Translations under genes and position numbers: made by a program | Part shown: positions 51,381-62,234 of the stretch, piece by piece | Layout of the letters: every line of letters starts with the position of its first letter | Numbering within the stretch: position 1 is the stretch's first letter | The notes under the pieces: model-generated | Seen by the model: the letters and a program-made list of their open reading frames with translations, nothing else | The model's database searches: none | What the model was told of the DNA's origin: nothing | From: Drosophila pseudoobscura | Taxonomy: Eukaryota; Arthropoda; Insecta; Diptera; Drosophilidae | Length of the DNA stretch: 64,000 nucleotides | NCBI RefSeq assembly: GCF_009870125.1 | Contig: NC_046679.1 | Location: 29,698,001-29,762,000 of the forward strand | Reading direction: 5' to 3'

Positions 51381-52504
51381 AACGAGGGGGAACGTTGTGA
51401 GTTGCTGCGGACACCGCAACTCTACGGTTATACCCGATACTAAGTCAGTATGGCTCTCCTCCGGCAGACGCCGCTAATATTAAGCGACACGACAAAGAGT
51501 GCGTGCGAGAGAGACAGAAAATCAGTCTGAGCATGACGTCGGGCGCTGCGTTGCCACTGCAAATTGATTTGTTCCTTTTGGCTATAAAAATGATCTGATC
51601 TGATCCAGATTCAGCAATCTAATAGATATGGTCATTATCTATGATTCTGCGTTTTTAGTTTTCTCAAATCTGCAATATTGTGGATGCAACAGATTTTCGT
51701 CCTTTGTGGGGGCGGATGGGGGTGGGGCGAAATTCTGAGATATACGTTTTATAGTGACATCTTAAAGGAGTGTGTGTACCAAATTTGGTTACTCTAGCCT
51801 TAATAGTCTCTGAGATTTGTGGTTGCCTCAGATTTTCGTCCTTTGCGGGGGCGGAAGGGGGTGTGGCGAAATTTGGACAGGAAACGGTCAAGGTCCGATA
51901 TCACAGGAGTGTGGATACCAAATTTGGTTGCTCTGGCTTTTATAGGTTCTGAGATCCTTGAACTCATATTTTACAATTGGCAAAACCGACCATGAAACCT
52001 GTGTGTTAGAGTGAGACAGAGCGAGAAAGAGTGAAATTGTTTTCGTGATTCTGGCTGTAATAATTATACGATCTGGTTCAGATTTTGCACTCTAGAAGAT
52101 ATAGTCATCTTCTACGATTCTGCGTTTTTAGTTTTCTCGTATCGTCGAAATTGTGGATGCCACAGATTTTCGCCCTTTGTGGGGGCGGAAGTGGGCGGGG
52201 CAAAGTTTTGAAATATTTTTGGAGCAGTGACATATCACAGAAGTCTGGATCCAAAACATCGTTGCTCTAGCTCTTATAGTCTTTGAGCATTAGGCGCTGA
52301 AGGGGACGGACAGACGGACAGACGGACAGACGGACGGACGGACAGACGGACAGACAGACATGGCTCAATCGACTCGGCTATTGATGCTGATCAAGAATAT
52401 ATATACTTTATAGGGTCGGAAACGATTCCTTCTGGACGTTACACACATCCACTTTTACCACAAATCTAATATACCCCAATACTCATTTTGAGTATCGGGT
52501 ATAA
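51381..52504 (-). mobile_element. DINE-1/INE-1-type non-autonomous element, copy 2 (inverted)
   Basis: This is the same element as the copy at 23.8 kb, in the opposite orientation. The end AACGAGGGGG is at 51381, the GTTGCTGCGG..CCGCAAC hairpin at 51401-51420, and TATACCCGATACT at 51429-51441. The GACA/GACG tetranucleotide tract (about 52308-52362) is longer than in copy 1. The outer AGTATCGGGTATA is at 52491-52503. By eye the two copies are roughly 90% identical across the parts compared. The element is non-coding and about 1.12 kb long. Confidence 0.8.
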
Positions 52505-54512
52505 AAATTCCCAGAGAGCAAAAGAGAAAAACACAATAGATCCCCACACAATGCCCTCCATCTAGTGTCCATTTGGAGATGCATCTTTCCACCATTTATG
52601 ACCCGAGGAACATTTTCTGTGACTAAATGCAGCAGGTTCATTTCATTCTTATGCAAATCTCTGGAACAAAAGATGAAGCGACAAGGAGATCATCATCACG
52701 CTCTAGATATTTGGGGACTTGTAGCGATTGTTAGGCGGGTATTGTTTTGCCAATTTACGAGCGATATTTAAGAAGGAAACGAAAGGCATTAAAAGGAAAA
52801 ACCATCTGGTAAGAGTCTTAGTTTTGGGCTGTGCCTGTCCCTCCGTGATCTACAATTTGTTTTCACTTTTAGGCAGACCTCGAGAACATAATTGCAACAA
52901 CTTAAGAAATCACAACAAACAAGCAACAAAATAAACGAAAATTCAGCGAACAAATGCAAGAGGCGAAGAGAGGGATACACTTGAAAATTTATAACTGAAT
53001 TATAAGGACTATTTTCTGGGATAAATATATGATATAGGGATCGATTTTAGATCCTAATTTGATAAAAAATCGTTGAAAACTATGAAATATAAAGCTAGAT
53101 AGAAATATTGTTGTTTATACAAAAGTTTTTTCGTAGAAAAAAGAATTTTGTTGAATTTCTTCTCGCGTCATGCAGCAGAGGCCTTCGGTCAGCTGTTTTA
53201 TAGGTCAACATCTAAGCAAAGTTTTATATAAATTAAAAAACATATTACTCCCAAATCCTCTATACTTTCTGGCCCTCTTTCTCCACTCTAGCCCCAGGAC
53301 CCGCCACAATGTAGAGTGTACAATAAAAACCTCAGGTCCGAGGGCATTCAAATTGATTACAACACACGAGGATTGGAGGACTGAACGAGTGTAGACTGGC
53401 AGGACTGGTGTCTGGTGCATGACTGGCGAGAAAGAGTTTTGTTCGGTTTGTTTGCGGGGCCTGAAGATGCTTGTTTTTATTGTTTAGCTCGTTATCAAGT
53501 CAAAATAATCAGCAGAAGCAGCAGCAAGCAGCAGCACCCGACACTAACAATTGTCATTGTTAAAGGCAAGGGCGAGGCATACAGGAGCTCCTGTCCCAAG
53601 TTCAAGTCTCAGTGGCGGAAATGTGCCACATCATGGCGGTGCCCCGAGAGGAAGACCCATAAAAGTAAAGCTCCTCTCGTCATCATCCAGAGAACAGAAA
53701 CAGAATCAGCAGACGCCCCGAACAATGCAACATGATTCGCGAATTATAAACACCACGCGCTGAAGAGGAAAGTGCCTCACGAATGATGGATACCCTGGGC
53801 AGGCACTTCATTTAGAGAAAATGTGGTGTGGAAAAATAGAGAGTGGTTTTATTGGGGTTTCGTAGGATTAATGGTGTTTTGGGATACCTTTTAGGGCAGT
53901 TTTTTTGATCCATAAACATTTAACATATATTATATTTTTCATTTTGGGTATGATTTCCCTTGAATTTCTTTTGATTTTGCCATATTTTTTTTAACAATTT
54001 CTAGGTCTTTCTGCCTTTTGTTTGATTTAACTGAAGGAATATAGAGATTCCCATCATCTTTTAAGTCTGGAAAACGAATTAAAAGTTTAAGACTTCTAGA
54101 AAATATGGTCTGTGTGTGGTTTAAATAAATTATACTTACCTTTCTCCTAAGAAATGGTTATGAAAAAATACCAGTTTATTCCTATATTTAATTTTAACGT
54201 CTTTTGCTCCCGATCTTCTTTGTTTTTTGTTCCATGACTCCTAAAACGTTGCTTTAAAATATTCAAAGCCATTTTCTTTCTACAAAATATACACCTAAAT
54301 ATACACAAAGTCATTCCCACAAATGATCTTCCCATATTTCCATATTTATTGTCCCTTCAAAAGTCTTTATCTCCCAACCCTTCCCTAAAAACCATCATAC
54401 TCTTACTCCATCCATACTAAAGGGTAGCAATCATCATGTTCGTATATTTCTGGAGCAATATAATCGCTGGCTGTCTGGAAATTAAGCAGCAGAAGCTGCA
54501 ACTCTGAAGCAG
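52505..54512. other. Non-coding DNA
   Basis: Copy E of the dispersed motif (53165-53189) is the only notable item. Small frames here look random. Confidence 0.4.
53165..53189 (+). repeat. Dispersed 25-bp motif, copy E
   Basis: Reads GCGTCATGCAGCAG followed by AGGCCTTCGGT. The core is perfect and the tail is diverged at a few positions. Confidence 0.75.
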
Positions 54513-55313
54513 ATGAAGTCAAAAAGTCTGATGGGGGCCCTGTCGGCAGTAATTGTGGCAAGTGGTGCCGCTGCTGCCTCTTATGGTTGCTACTTCTGCA
54601 ACTGCTACTGCAGCAGCTCTGCTCATTTTGCAACGGCAAACAGCTCTACTGATTCCCGAGTTGCTGCTACTACAAACACCTCTTCTCCTGCCGCCACCTC
54701 TGCCACCAAACACCTCTTCTCCTGCTTCTGCTGCCACCAAGCACCTCCTGCTGCTGATGCAAACCCCTCTTGTCCTTCTCCTGCTGCCAGTGCAAGACCC
54801 TCTTCGCCTTCTCCTGATCTCCAAACTGATCTTCTGCTGCAGCCTCCTTCGCCTGCTGCTACTGCCTCTACAGCCTCGTCTCCTTCTACAACCTCCTCTA
54901 CAGCCTCATCTCTTCTCCAGCGAAAGCTTCTAGAGCCTCCCCTTCTGCTGCTACCGCCTCTAGAGCCTCCTCTTCTTCTACAGCCTCTTCTGCTACTGCT
55001 ACTACCTCTACAGCCTCCTCTCCTCCCGCTGCTACTGCTTTTGACTCTAGCAACTCGGCAACTGCCACTGCAACATCACCTAACAAACAACAACAGCTCT
55101 TCTTCTACTTCTACTTCTACACAGAAGCCAAAACGTGTCGTCCTTTTGAGGCACTTGAAGAGCGGCTGCCCCTTAAGACGATTTCGGCCTGAAGACGGCT
55201 CGGGCCTAAAGCAACAGCCAGTAGCCCCTACCTCTAGATTCCTCCTCAATCCCCATGTTGTTGTCATCATCTTTGTACGTGTTGCAGCAGCGTGGCGGCA
55301 GCTACGTTTTTAA
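54513..55313 (+). repeat. CTGCTG/CCTCTACAGCCTC low-complexity block
   Basis: Pyrimidine-rich DNA built from CTGCTACTG, CCTCTACAGCCTC and CCTCTAGAGCCTC variants. It is open for 266 codons in one frame, 126 in a second forward frame and about 100 on the reverse strand, because the repeat is poor in stop triplets. The peptide is a Ser/Pro/Ala run that shifts to Leu/Pro without any domain. I treat it as a minisatellite-like block. A low-complexity secreted or structural protein cannot be fully excluded. Confidence 0.6.
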
Positions 55314-56545
55314 TTAAACAATGTACCAAAAGACGAGCCACAAAGCTCGGTGTGAAGTGCAGTCAACACCACTCCCTCTTTTCTCCGCCAAAAAAAACCG
55401 CCAAAAGCAAGTTCAAGTTGGTCTGCTCTGCTCTGGTTCTTTATTCGTGAGTTATGAGTTGCGCAATCACGACTTCTTGTCCGCCGACGACGTTCGCTGA
55501 TTAAGTTTTAGAACAAATGAATTTTGAAAACGTGCAGGGCCGGCCACCACCCCCGCTGCCTGCGAGGTGTGAAGTAATTTGGCCCAAAAAAAAGGGCTTT
55601 ACCTGGCAGCAGCACCAGCTGGTTGATCCTTTTAGAGGGTTTTTTTCGAGGCAGCTGTCTCTTACCTGCAAAGAGATGGAAATACACAAAATATTTAAAG
55701 CTTGCCCCGAAAGAGTCAGATCTCTGGCTAAAGATAATGATATTTGTAATTCATTTAAATGAACAACAAATCAGAGATGGCGATGGAGTTGGAGTCCAAG
55801 TCTTGCCACTTCAATGGGTAGATTGTTGTGATGTGATTATGTCAAAATTATTAAAACAGTCGAGACGTCTCTCGATTGCTTCTTGTTGCCTCATAACCGT
55901 ATGTCATGTCTGCCTGCCCCATTGATCGACACTGATCTCAGATAAAAATACAACAAATACAGACAGACAGAGAGACCCCAAAAGACAAGTGCATTTGCAT
56001 CCAAAAAGACAGGTCGGTTCGCTCGTTCCGTGAGAATAAAACTTGTTGAAAAATATGAACAAATGGAAAATATTTTCACCCAAAAAAACCAAAAAAACAT
56101 AAATGTGCATTATATAGACATTAGGTATGTCTTTTTTTTGGGTGGGGGGGGAGGTTTGGCATTGTTTGGTCTACGAGTTTTATGCTTTGACAGGCCATAA
56201 TACAGACAGGGCTGACAACAATGCCATTAGTCCCGCACAAAGGGCCCTACGAAGGGGGAAAATTATCAATGCTCCCCCCCCCCCTCGCCTTACCGACCCC
56301 TCACAAAAATAAGAAAACTCTAAGCCCCAGTGTGAACCTCTGCTTCCGCGGCTTTCATTCTGATTCTACTACTAATCGCTTGCTAAGCTGCCAGATACTT
56401 TGATTACACTCTGCTACACAGTATATACACCTTTCTTTAGTGGCTTTTGGTGGCAGGAAACTTATTTGAGGGGAAACCTAATTTTTGTGCCCTTTTGGGG
56501 TTTTTTTACTGCGTTTTTTTATGAAAGAAAAACATTTCTTGAGTG
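55314..56545. other. Non-coding DNA
   Basis: Poly-C (about 56273-56284) and poly-G (about 56143-56151) runs are present; no gene seen. Confidence 0.4.
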
Positions 56546-56549
56546 TAGG

Positions 56550-57240
56550 GTATCAATTGTTCTTATGTCGCGACACGTGTGCGTCGATTTTTGGCAAATT
56601 TTTACCCTTAATTTCTAGAAAATAAATAATGTCGAGTCACGCTTGCGTCGATTTTTAGTCAATTTTTACCCAACATTTCTATAAAATAACAAATCCCCTA
56701 ATGTCGAGATTTTAAACTGATTTTTAGTACATTTTACTGGTGATTTCTAGAAAATAAGGAATCCTTTAATGTGGAGACATGTTTGTTGTCGATTTTCAAC
56801 ACATTTTTAGATAATTTTTAATCATAATTTCTAGAAAAGTGAGGAATCCCCTTAACTGATTTTCAGTCAATTTGTACCCATAATTTCTAAAAAAATAAGT
56901 AATCGATTATCCCAATGTCAAGACAAGCAGGCGTCGATTTTCAACAAATGTTTAAACAATTTTTAATTAAAATTCTAGAAAATGAGGAATGGGTTATTCG
57001 AATGTCCAGACACGTGTGCGCCGATTTTTAGCTGATTTTCAGTCAATTTTAAACCGTGACTTAGAAAATATGGAATCCCCCAATGTGGAGTTGTGTGTCG
57101 ATTTTTAACTGATTTTTGTTCAATTTTTTACTCGTAATTTCTAGAAAAATGAGCAGTCGGTTATGCTAATGTCAAACACACACGTTAAACATTTTTTAGA
57201 CATTTTTAATACATTTTTTAGAATATTTCTAGCCATTCGG
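56550..57240. repeat. Degenerate tandem array, about 56-88 bp unit
   Basis: ATTTCTAGAAAAT or a variant recurs at about 56611, 56675, 56743, 56827, 56883, 56971, 57058 and 57137. It is followed by a GGAATCCCCTAATGTCGAGAC-like phrase, a GTGTGCGTCGATTTTTA-like phrase and TTTTCAGTCAATTTTTACCC, in constant order. About eight units with unit loss or gain. It ends about 1.1 kb upstream of the F-box/LRR gene. Confidence 0.88.
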
Positions 57241-58325
57241 GAGGTGAATATTATTTGAACTGATGTGCCCCTATAGCGTCTTGGAGAACAGACTGATTCG
57301 TTGAAGCTAGCAGAATCTAAAGGTACCTCAGAACAGCAGAATCTGGCAGCAGGACCTTGGGGTACAAAGGAACCCAAAGGCACCCCAGGGACCTGGAAAA
57401 CCCACATCGTTCCACCCCATAACTCTTTAGTAAATCCACTCAAACGTGAACCCTTACAAAAATTAAACATTTAGCTACCAGATGAGTGTTTTAAGCCAAG
57501 TCTTTGGTGGTTTTTAAACTAATATCAACGTCTCTGTCCATTTGGTAGCCAAAATAAAAATTTCTCCCTGGTATTTTTTGTGTTTCTTCCTCTCCTTAAA
57601 ACTTTATTGAATGGATTGTGGTATATTTGGGGTATAAATTGGATGAAAACGAGACTCTGACTGAAGTGCCTCCGACTCCAAGCCTTTGACATGTGGTCCA
57701 GTGTTATTAGATCACTATTCCACTCCAAGAAACCATTCTTTCAGTTCTGTTTATGTTCTTTTCTTTTATTTGTGTTTATTTGTTTGGCTATATTTCCCAG
57801 AAGCCTGGCCGCAAAACAAACCATATGCTGACCACGTTTTTGTTGGCAACTTGCAAACGGCATCCGGCCTCCTCGTCCAGCCCTCGGGGTACACGCCTCT
57901 GCTCGTGTAATATGCAAACTAGAGACGAGCTCCAGCAGCAGCAGCAGCCACGGCAGCAGCGATAGCTGTACAGATAAGAGAGGGAGCCCAGAGCCACAGA
58001 CAGAGACAGAGACAGAGACAGGGACAGGGACAGAGTCGCTTACAAATTGCAAATTATCAGGGTAGGCCAGCTGTCAAATAAGGATTATCCACAATTTATG
58101 CTCGGCCTGAAATCTCAATTTCTACCTGCTGCTATCTATCGTCTATCACCCCCTTACTGCCTGGAGCGAGGTACGCAAAGATTTTAGGTAATTATTATTA
58201 TATTCCCTGTTTTGCATAAAACCCTACAACGGAAACGACAGACGACACATTCTAGCTGCAGTCTTTGACCGGGCAACACCACCACCACCAAAAAAAAACA
58301 AATTATTCAAATTTACTTGTGAAAG
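57241..58325. other. Upstream region of the F-box/LRR gene
   Basis: Unique DNA with a (GACAGA)n-type tract at about 57998-58034 and a (CAG)n run at about 57931-57948. A clear TATA box or initiator was not found within the last 200 bases. An ACC triplet run at about 58277-58289 and an A-run precede the start codon and are probably 5' UTR. Confidence 0.35.
57998..58034. repeat. (GACAGA)n microsatellite
   Basis: Interrupted GACAGA/GACAGG repeat. Confidence 0.8.
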
Positions 58326-59675
58326 ATGGAGCTCGTACTCGCCGATCCAGCCATGAAGAGCATCATCGAGGGAGCCAAGGAGTGCTTTCTGCCGCCACCG
58401 GAGAAACGTGAACCCAATTATTTGGACAATCTGCATATAATATTCTTCGAACAGATCTTCGAGACGATCGACAATCTCAGCGATCAGGTGCGCATGGCCC
58501 GGGCGTATCCGCAGTTCTTATCAAATATCCTCAAGATCTGGCAGAAGCGTTTGGACATGATTGTGGGACCGAATACGGCCTTTTTGGGCCTGCTGGATAT
58601 CGAGGACTATGTGTTCTTTATGGATCACATGGCCGATCGTTTCAGAGAGCTGCACGTCCATGAGGATGGTGTGGGTTCGTTTGCGGAGTTCTTTGAGTAT
58701 ATACGACATCTGAACGATATAAATGTCACACGTTTGCCCGGCGTGGAGACCTGTGTGCTGGCCGGCAATCCCAATACCGTGATCGACGATGACATCCGAG
58801 ATCTCACACTAATGCTGCCCAATCTGCGGCGTCTGACCAGCTGCATGAACATCTCGGGTGGGTATATCTGGTGTTTCCAGAAGCTCGAGGAGCTCGTCTT
58901 CCACTCGATGTACCACTCGCTGCCGCTGGACAGTCGCTGGATACAGGAGATCTGCCTGAGCATGACCCAGCTGCGGGTCCTGGACATCACCGATCACTTC
59001 GACAGCGGCGTACGGCTCACGGGCATCAAGCTGCCAAATCTGGAGGTGCTCAAGATCAATCTGAGCAGCGTCGAGTGCATGATACCGGACGTACTGCAGT
59101 TGCCGAAACTGAAAAAGCTGGCCGTGCGCTTCGATGACTCGCGCCAGCTGCACGCCGATCAGGAGACCATTTTCCAGCAGATTGTTGTGGCCAAAAGCGA
59201 GTCCATCAGCCGCATCGCCCTCAACAATGAGGTGGTGCAACTGCCGCCGCGCTGGCATCAGAGTTTGCTGCTGGAACTGCCGCAGCTGCGGAAATTGGTG
59301 TGCGAGAACTGGTACCACGACGATTTCTTCCTGGACTGCCAGCACATACCGTGCCCCCAGATGGAGGTCCTTAGCTTCAGTGGCTGGGAGATAGTGCGCG
59401 AATATCAGCTGCTGGAAATGGTGGCCGAGTGCACAAGTCTGCAGCATCTGGCCCTGAACGGCTACCACAGCAATGCGGGCCGACTGAGCAAACTGGTGCA
59501 GATACGCAGGGAGGAGAAGAACGCCCAGCCCCTGCAGGTCTTCAGCGATATCATGTGGACCACTCTGATGCCCGAGGAGTACCAGCAATGGTCCGCCGAC
59601 AAGTACGTTCAGGCCACCTGCGATGGCAGCGAATACGACTACCAGGAGGATGGTTTCGAGTTCGATTTCGTTTAG
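58326..59675 (+). CDS. F-box-like, leucine-rich-repeat protein (unassigned)
   Basis: A 449-aa intronless gene. I do not recognise the orthologue. Residues about 33-78 fit a degenerate F-box (LDNLHIIFFEQIFETIDNL, then an RMARAYPQF segment and IWQKRL). From about 164 to 380 there are LPNLRRL/LPNLEVL/LPKLKKL-type leucine-rich motifs, at about 164, 184, 213, 236, 259, 318, 343 and 369. The C-terminus (about 435-449) is acidic and aromatic (EYDYQEDGFEFDFV). F-box/LRR proteins usually act as substrate adaptors of SCF ubiquitin ligases, but that role is inferred and the F-box is weak. There is no signal peptide or membrane helix, so it is probably cytosolic or nuclear. The ATG at 58326 has A at -3 and G at +4. 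The GC-rich codon choice, unlike the flanking DNA, supports real coding sequence. No other gene shares the locus; long antisense frames are shadows. Confidence 0.85.
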   Translation: MELVLADPAMKSIIEGAKECFLPPPEKREPNYLDNLHIIFFEQIFETIDNLSDQVRMARAYPQFLSNILKIWQKRLDMIVGPNTAFLGLLDIEDYVFFMDHMADRFRELHVHEDGVGSFAEFFEYIRHLNDINVTRLPGVETCVLAGNPNTVIDDDIRDLTLMLPNLRRLTSCMNISGGYIWCFQKLEELVFHSMYHSLPLDSRWIQEICLSMTQLRVLDITDHFDSGVRLTGIKLPNLEVLKINLSSVECMIPDVLQLPKLKKLAVRFDDSRQLHADQETIFQQIVVAKSESISRIALNNEVVQLPPRWHQSLLLELPQLRKLVCENWYHDDFFLDCQHIPCPQMEVLSFSGWEIVREYQLLEMVAECTSLQHLALNGYHSNAGRLSKLVQIRREEKNAQPLQVFSDIMWTTLMPEEYQQWSADKYVQATCDGSEYDYQEDGFEFDFV

Positions 59676-59760
59676 CAAAGCCCCCCCCACTTCAGATTGT
59701 AAATATTTTTGTTTCATTTCTATTATTGTAAATACACATCACACGCATCTCGAAAATTGC
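59676..59760 (+). other. Likely 3' UTR of the F-box/LRR gene
   Basis: After the stop codon the sequence becomes AT-rich. An AATACA hexamer, a variant poly(A) signal, lies at about 59731. No canonical AATAAA is near. The end of the transcript is therefore uncertain. Confidence 0.3.
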
Positions 59761-60968
59761 CATCGGTTTCCTTCAACGTTTTCAAAGCAATTTTCCAAGC
59801 GCTTTAGGGTCTCACAAATGGAAAAATCAACAGAGTTTATGGGCCTCTCTGCACACATATGACCTCCACGGGCCACAGACCACTCTTTTGGCCAGTCCAC
59901 TCTTTTGGCCAAGTTAATTTTGCGAGGCATAAATTATTTGATTTGATTGAGTCGGAAAAAGAGTTCGCAAAATGCCCAAAGCGTTTTTCCTCGCCGTCGC
60001 CGTCCACGATCCACACACGCTCCCTCCCCCCCCAACCCCCCTCCTTTCAAGTGGTCAGGTTTTTGGCTTTTGGTACTCTGTACTTTCAGGGTTTCTGCAT
60101 TGTTTGGGTTCTTTCGGTACTTGGAAGTTATGGCCACTAATACCCTATGGCCTTCGGTATAAGCCATAAAATATGGCCTTAAATTTCCGTGAAAGTGTGG
60201 GAACAATCAGTAGGCCTCTAAAATTTTGAAAGATCAGCTGTAAATACACAAAAACGAAGATTACAACCGTTTGACGGTTAAAAGGTGTTCTTTAAGTATT
60301 CAGAAATATTATGGATATATTTTTTGTAATTTTTTCAATTAAAATATATTTTTTTGGCTGTTAAAATTAAATTAATTCTACAATTTTCAGAGGAATTTAT
60401 TTACCAGAAATTTATTAAATAATCTTTGAAGCATTACTGAAAAAATAAATATTAAATAAGGAATAAAAATTGCTTTCTTTGTGTGAAATAATGCAATAAT
60501 AGTAGGGTTTATAATTAAAAAACTATTTAGGAACTCTGAAATGTGGGAAAAAATATGGAAAAATATAGAAAAGGAAGGAATTCAGGAAATAAATATAAAA
60601 TAATTAAGAAAAATGGTTCTATGACTGAAAAGATTCAAGAAAAACACGTTTTATCATTATTAAATTATTTTAAAAATTTTAAATGATTGAAAAAATCTGA
60701 AAAGGGGATAGAAAGGCTATAGATATAGAGATATAGATATAGACCAATATATAGACCATAGATTCTCGATAATTTATCAAATATTTATTAAAGATATTTC
60801 CGTGCAATGACTGTGGAAAAATAGGGAAAGGGGATGGAAAGTCAATAGATATTATTGGCCTATATACATATATGCCATAGATTCTCCGTAGTTTGCCAAA
60901 TATTAATATGTGTTAATCGACGTGCAAAGAGTATAGCTCCAGCGTACTAAAAGGCAGATATTTAAGCG

Positions 60969-60993
60969 CCCGAGGAGCGTTGCTGCATGACAC
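60969..60993 (-). repeat. Dispersed 25-bp motif, copy F
   Basis: On the minus strand GTGTCATGCAGCAACGCTCC followed by TCGGG. The core differs by one base at its end. Confidence 0.75.
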
Positions 60994-61646
60994 GTGACCC
61001 AAACAACTTTTTTCCTAAAGAAAAGTATATTTAAGCCATAAATATAAGCCAAAACATGATCATAAATATGGTTACACCCAAAGATCCTCCTCGTTTTTCG
61101 ATTGGTTTCCCTGCGTAAAGGAAATGAAGCAATTTTTAGCCACAAAATGATTTACATAATATTTTCTACCACCCCAAAAAAATACATATATATATATATT
61201 TGGCTTTCGTTTTCCCAGCATTACGTGAGCCATGAGAGTCGAAGACGGAGGCTGTCTCCTGGCCTAAATTATTGGTCGCACTGACAAGTCAACACAAAGT
61301 CCAGCTATGGGGCCATTGGGGGGCCATGGGGGGACTAATTTGTGGGGCACCAATCGAGAGATTAAAATGCAAACGAAGGCGACTCGGCGACGACAGTTTG
61401 AAGTGGACAAAAATTTAGAAATAATGGACTATTAATTTATGGCCAGCAGAGAGCCGTTGCAGTTGCCATTTCCACAGAGGCAGACCTTTTCCTTTTTCTT
61501 TTTTTTTTTTGGCTATCTATGCGATGAATGTTAGCTGCATATTTATGGGCTTTTCATTAATTGACTAATTGCAGGGGTACAAAACACACACACTGACCAC
61601 CAAAGGGCACCACTTAAGACCCCAAACTAATGCCAACCAATTAAAG

Positions 61647-61669
61647 GCGACGGCGGCGGCGGCGGCGGT
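61647..61669. repeat. (GGC)n triplet repeat
   Basis: Near-perfect GGC triplets, an isolated GC-rich patch in AT-rich DNA. Confidence 0.85.
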
Positions 61670-62234
61670 CCTATCTACTCTCGAAACATTTTGCCTAATT
61701 TCTCTATTAATTTTATTTAACATGACACGGGGGGCAAACAATTCGTCATGCCCTCTCCTCCGTTCAGTGTAAAAAGTGTATCAAATTTCTATGTGGAAAT
61801 TGGAACAGAAGTTGGAGGCTTAGGCGATTCGATATATGGATTTTGCATGTGGCTTCGAATCGAAACGAATCAAATTAAACGTATTGGAATTGAAACGGAT
61901 TTTACCATAATTAAATTAAACATAAAAGGTCCGCTCTCTTAAGTGGTGCTCTGTGCCCGATAATGTTTGGGGATCCGATCCATGGCTTTGACCATAAATA
62001 CGGCGATAAGACCCACAAGCGGCGTGGCGTTTGATCAGAGAGAGATTTTTGAGAGAGAGAGAGAGAGAAATGCAGTGGCTGTTTGGGGTCTACAGGTGGG
62101 TATATCTTTAGGGGGAGAGATCTTGGGTTGAGAGCCACATGATAGCTCCTATAAATTTCTAAATAAGCGAAAGGCTGAAATTTAATAATTAAATTACTCC
62201 TTGGTTACTAAAGAAGATTTATTATAATATTTGT

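Larger units (their letters stand above)
59761..62234. other. Non-coding DNA right of the F-box/LRR gene
   Basis: Contains copy F of the dispersed motif, a (GGC)n tract at 61647-61669 and a GA tract at about 62052-62069. 60.3-60.9 kb is AT-rich and has ATAGATATAGA repeats at about 60717-60770. No gene. Confidence 0.4.

Noticed and set aside
2035..57240. Tandem arrays as CRISPR-like arrays
   Set aside because: Eukaryotic context; the whole unit diverges together and there is no constant repeat alternating with unrelated spacers.
58809..59717. 302-codon minus-strand open frame
   Set aside because: Antisense shadow of the F-box/LRR gene.
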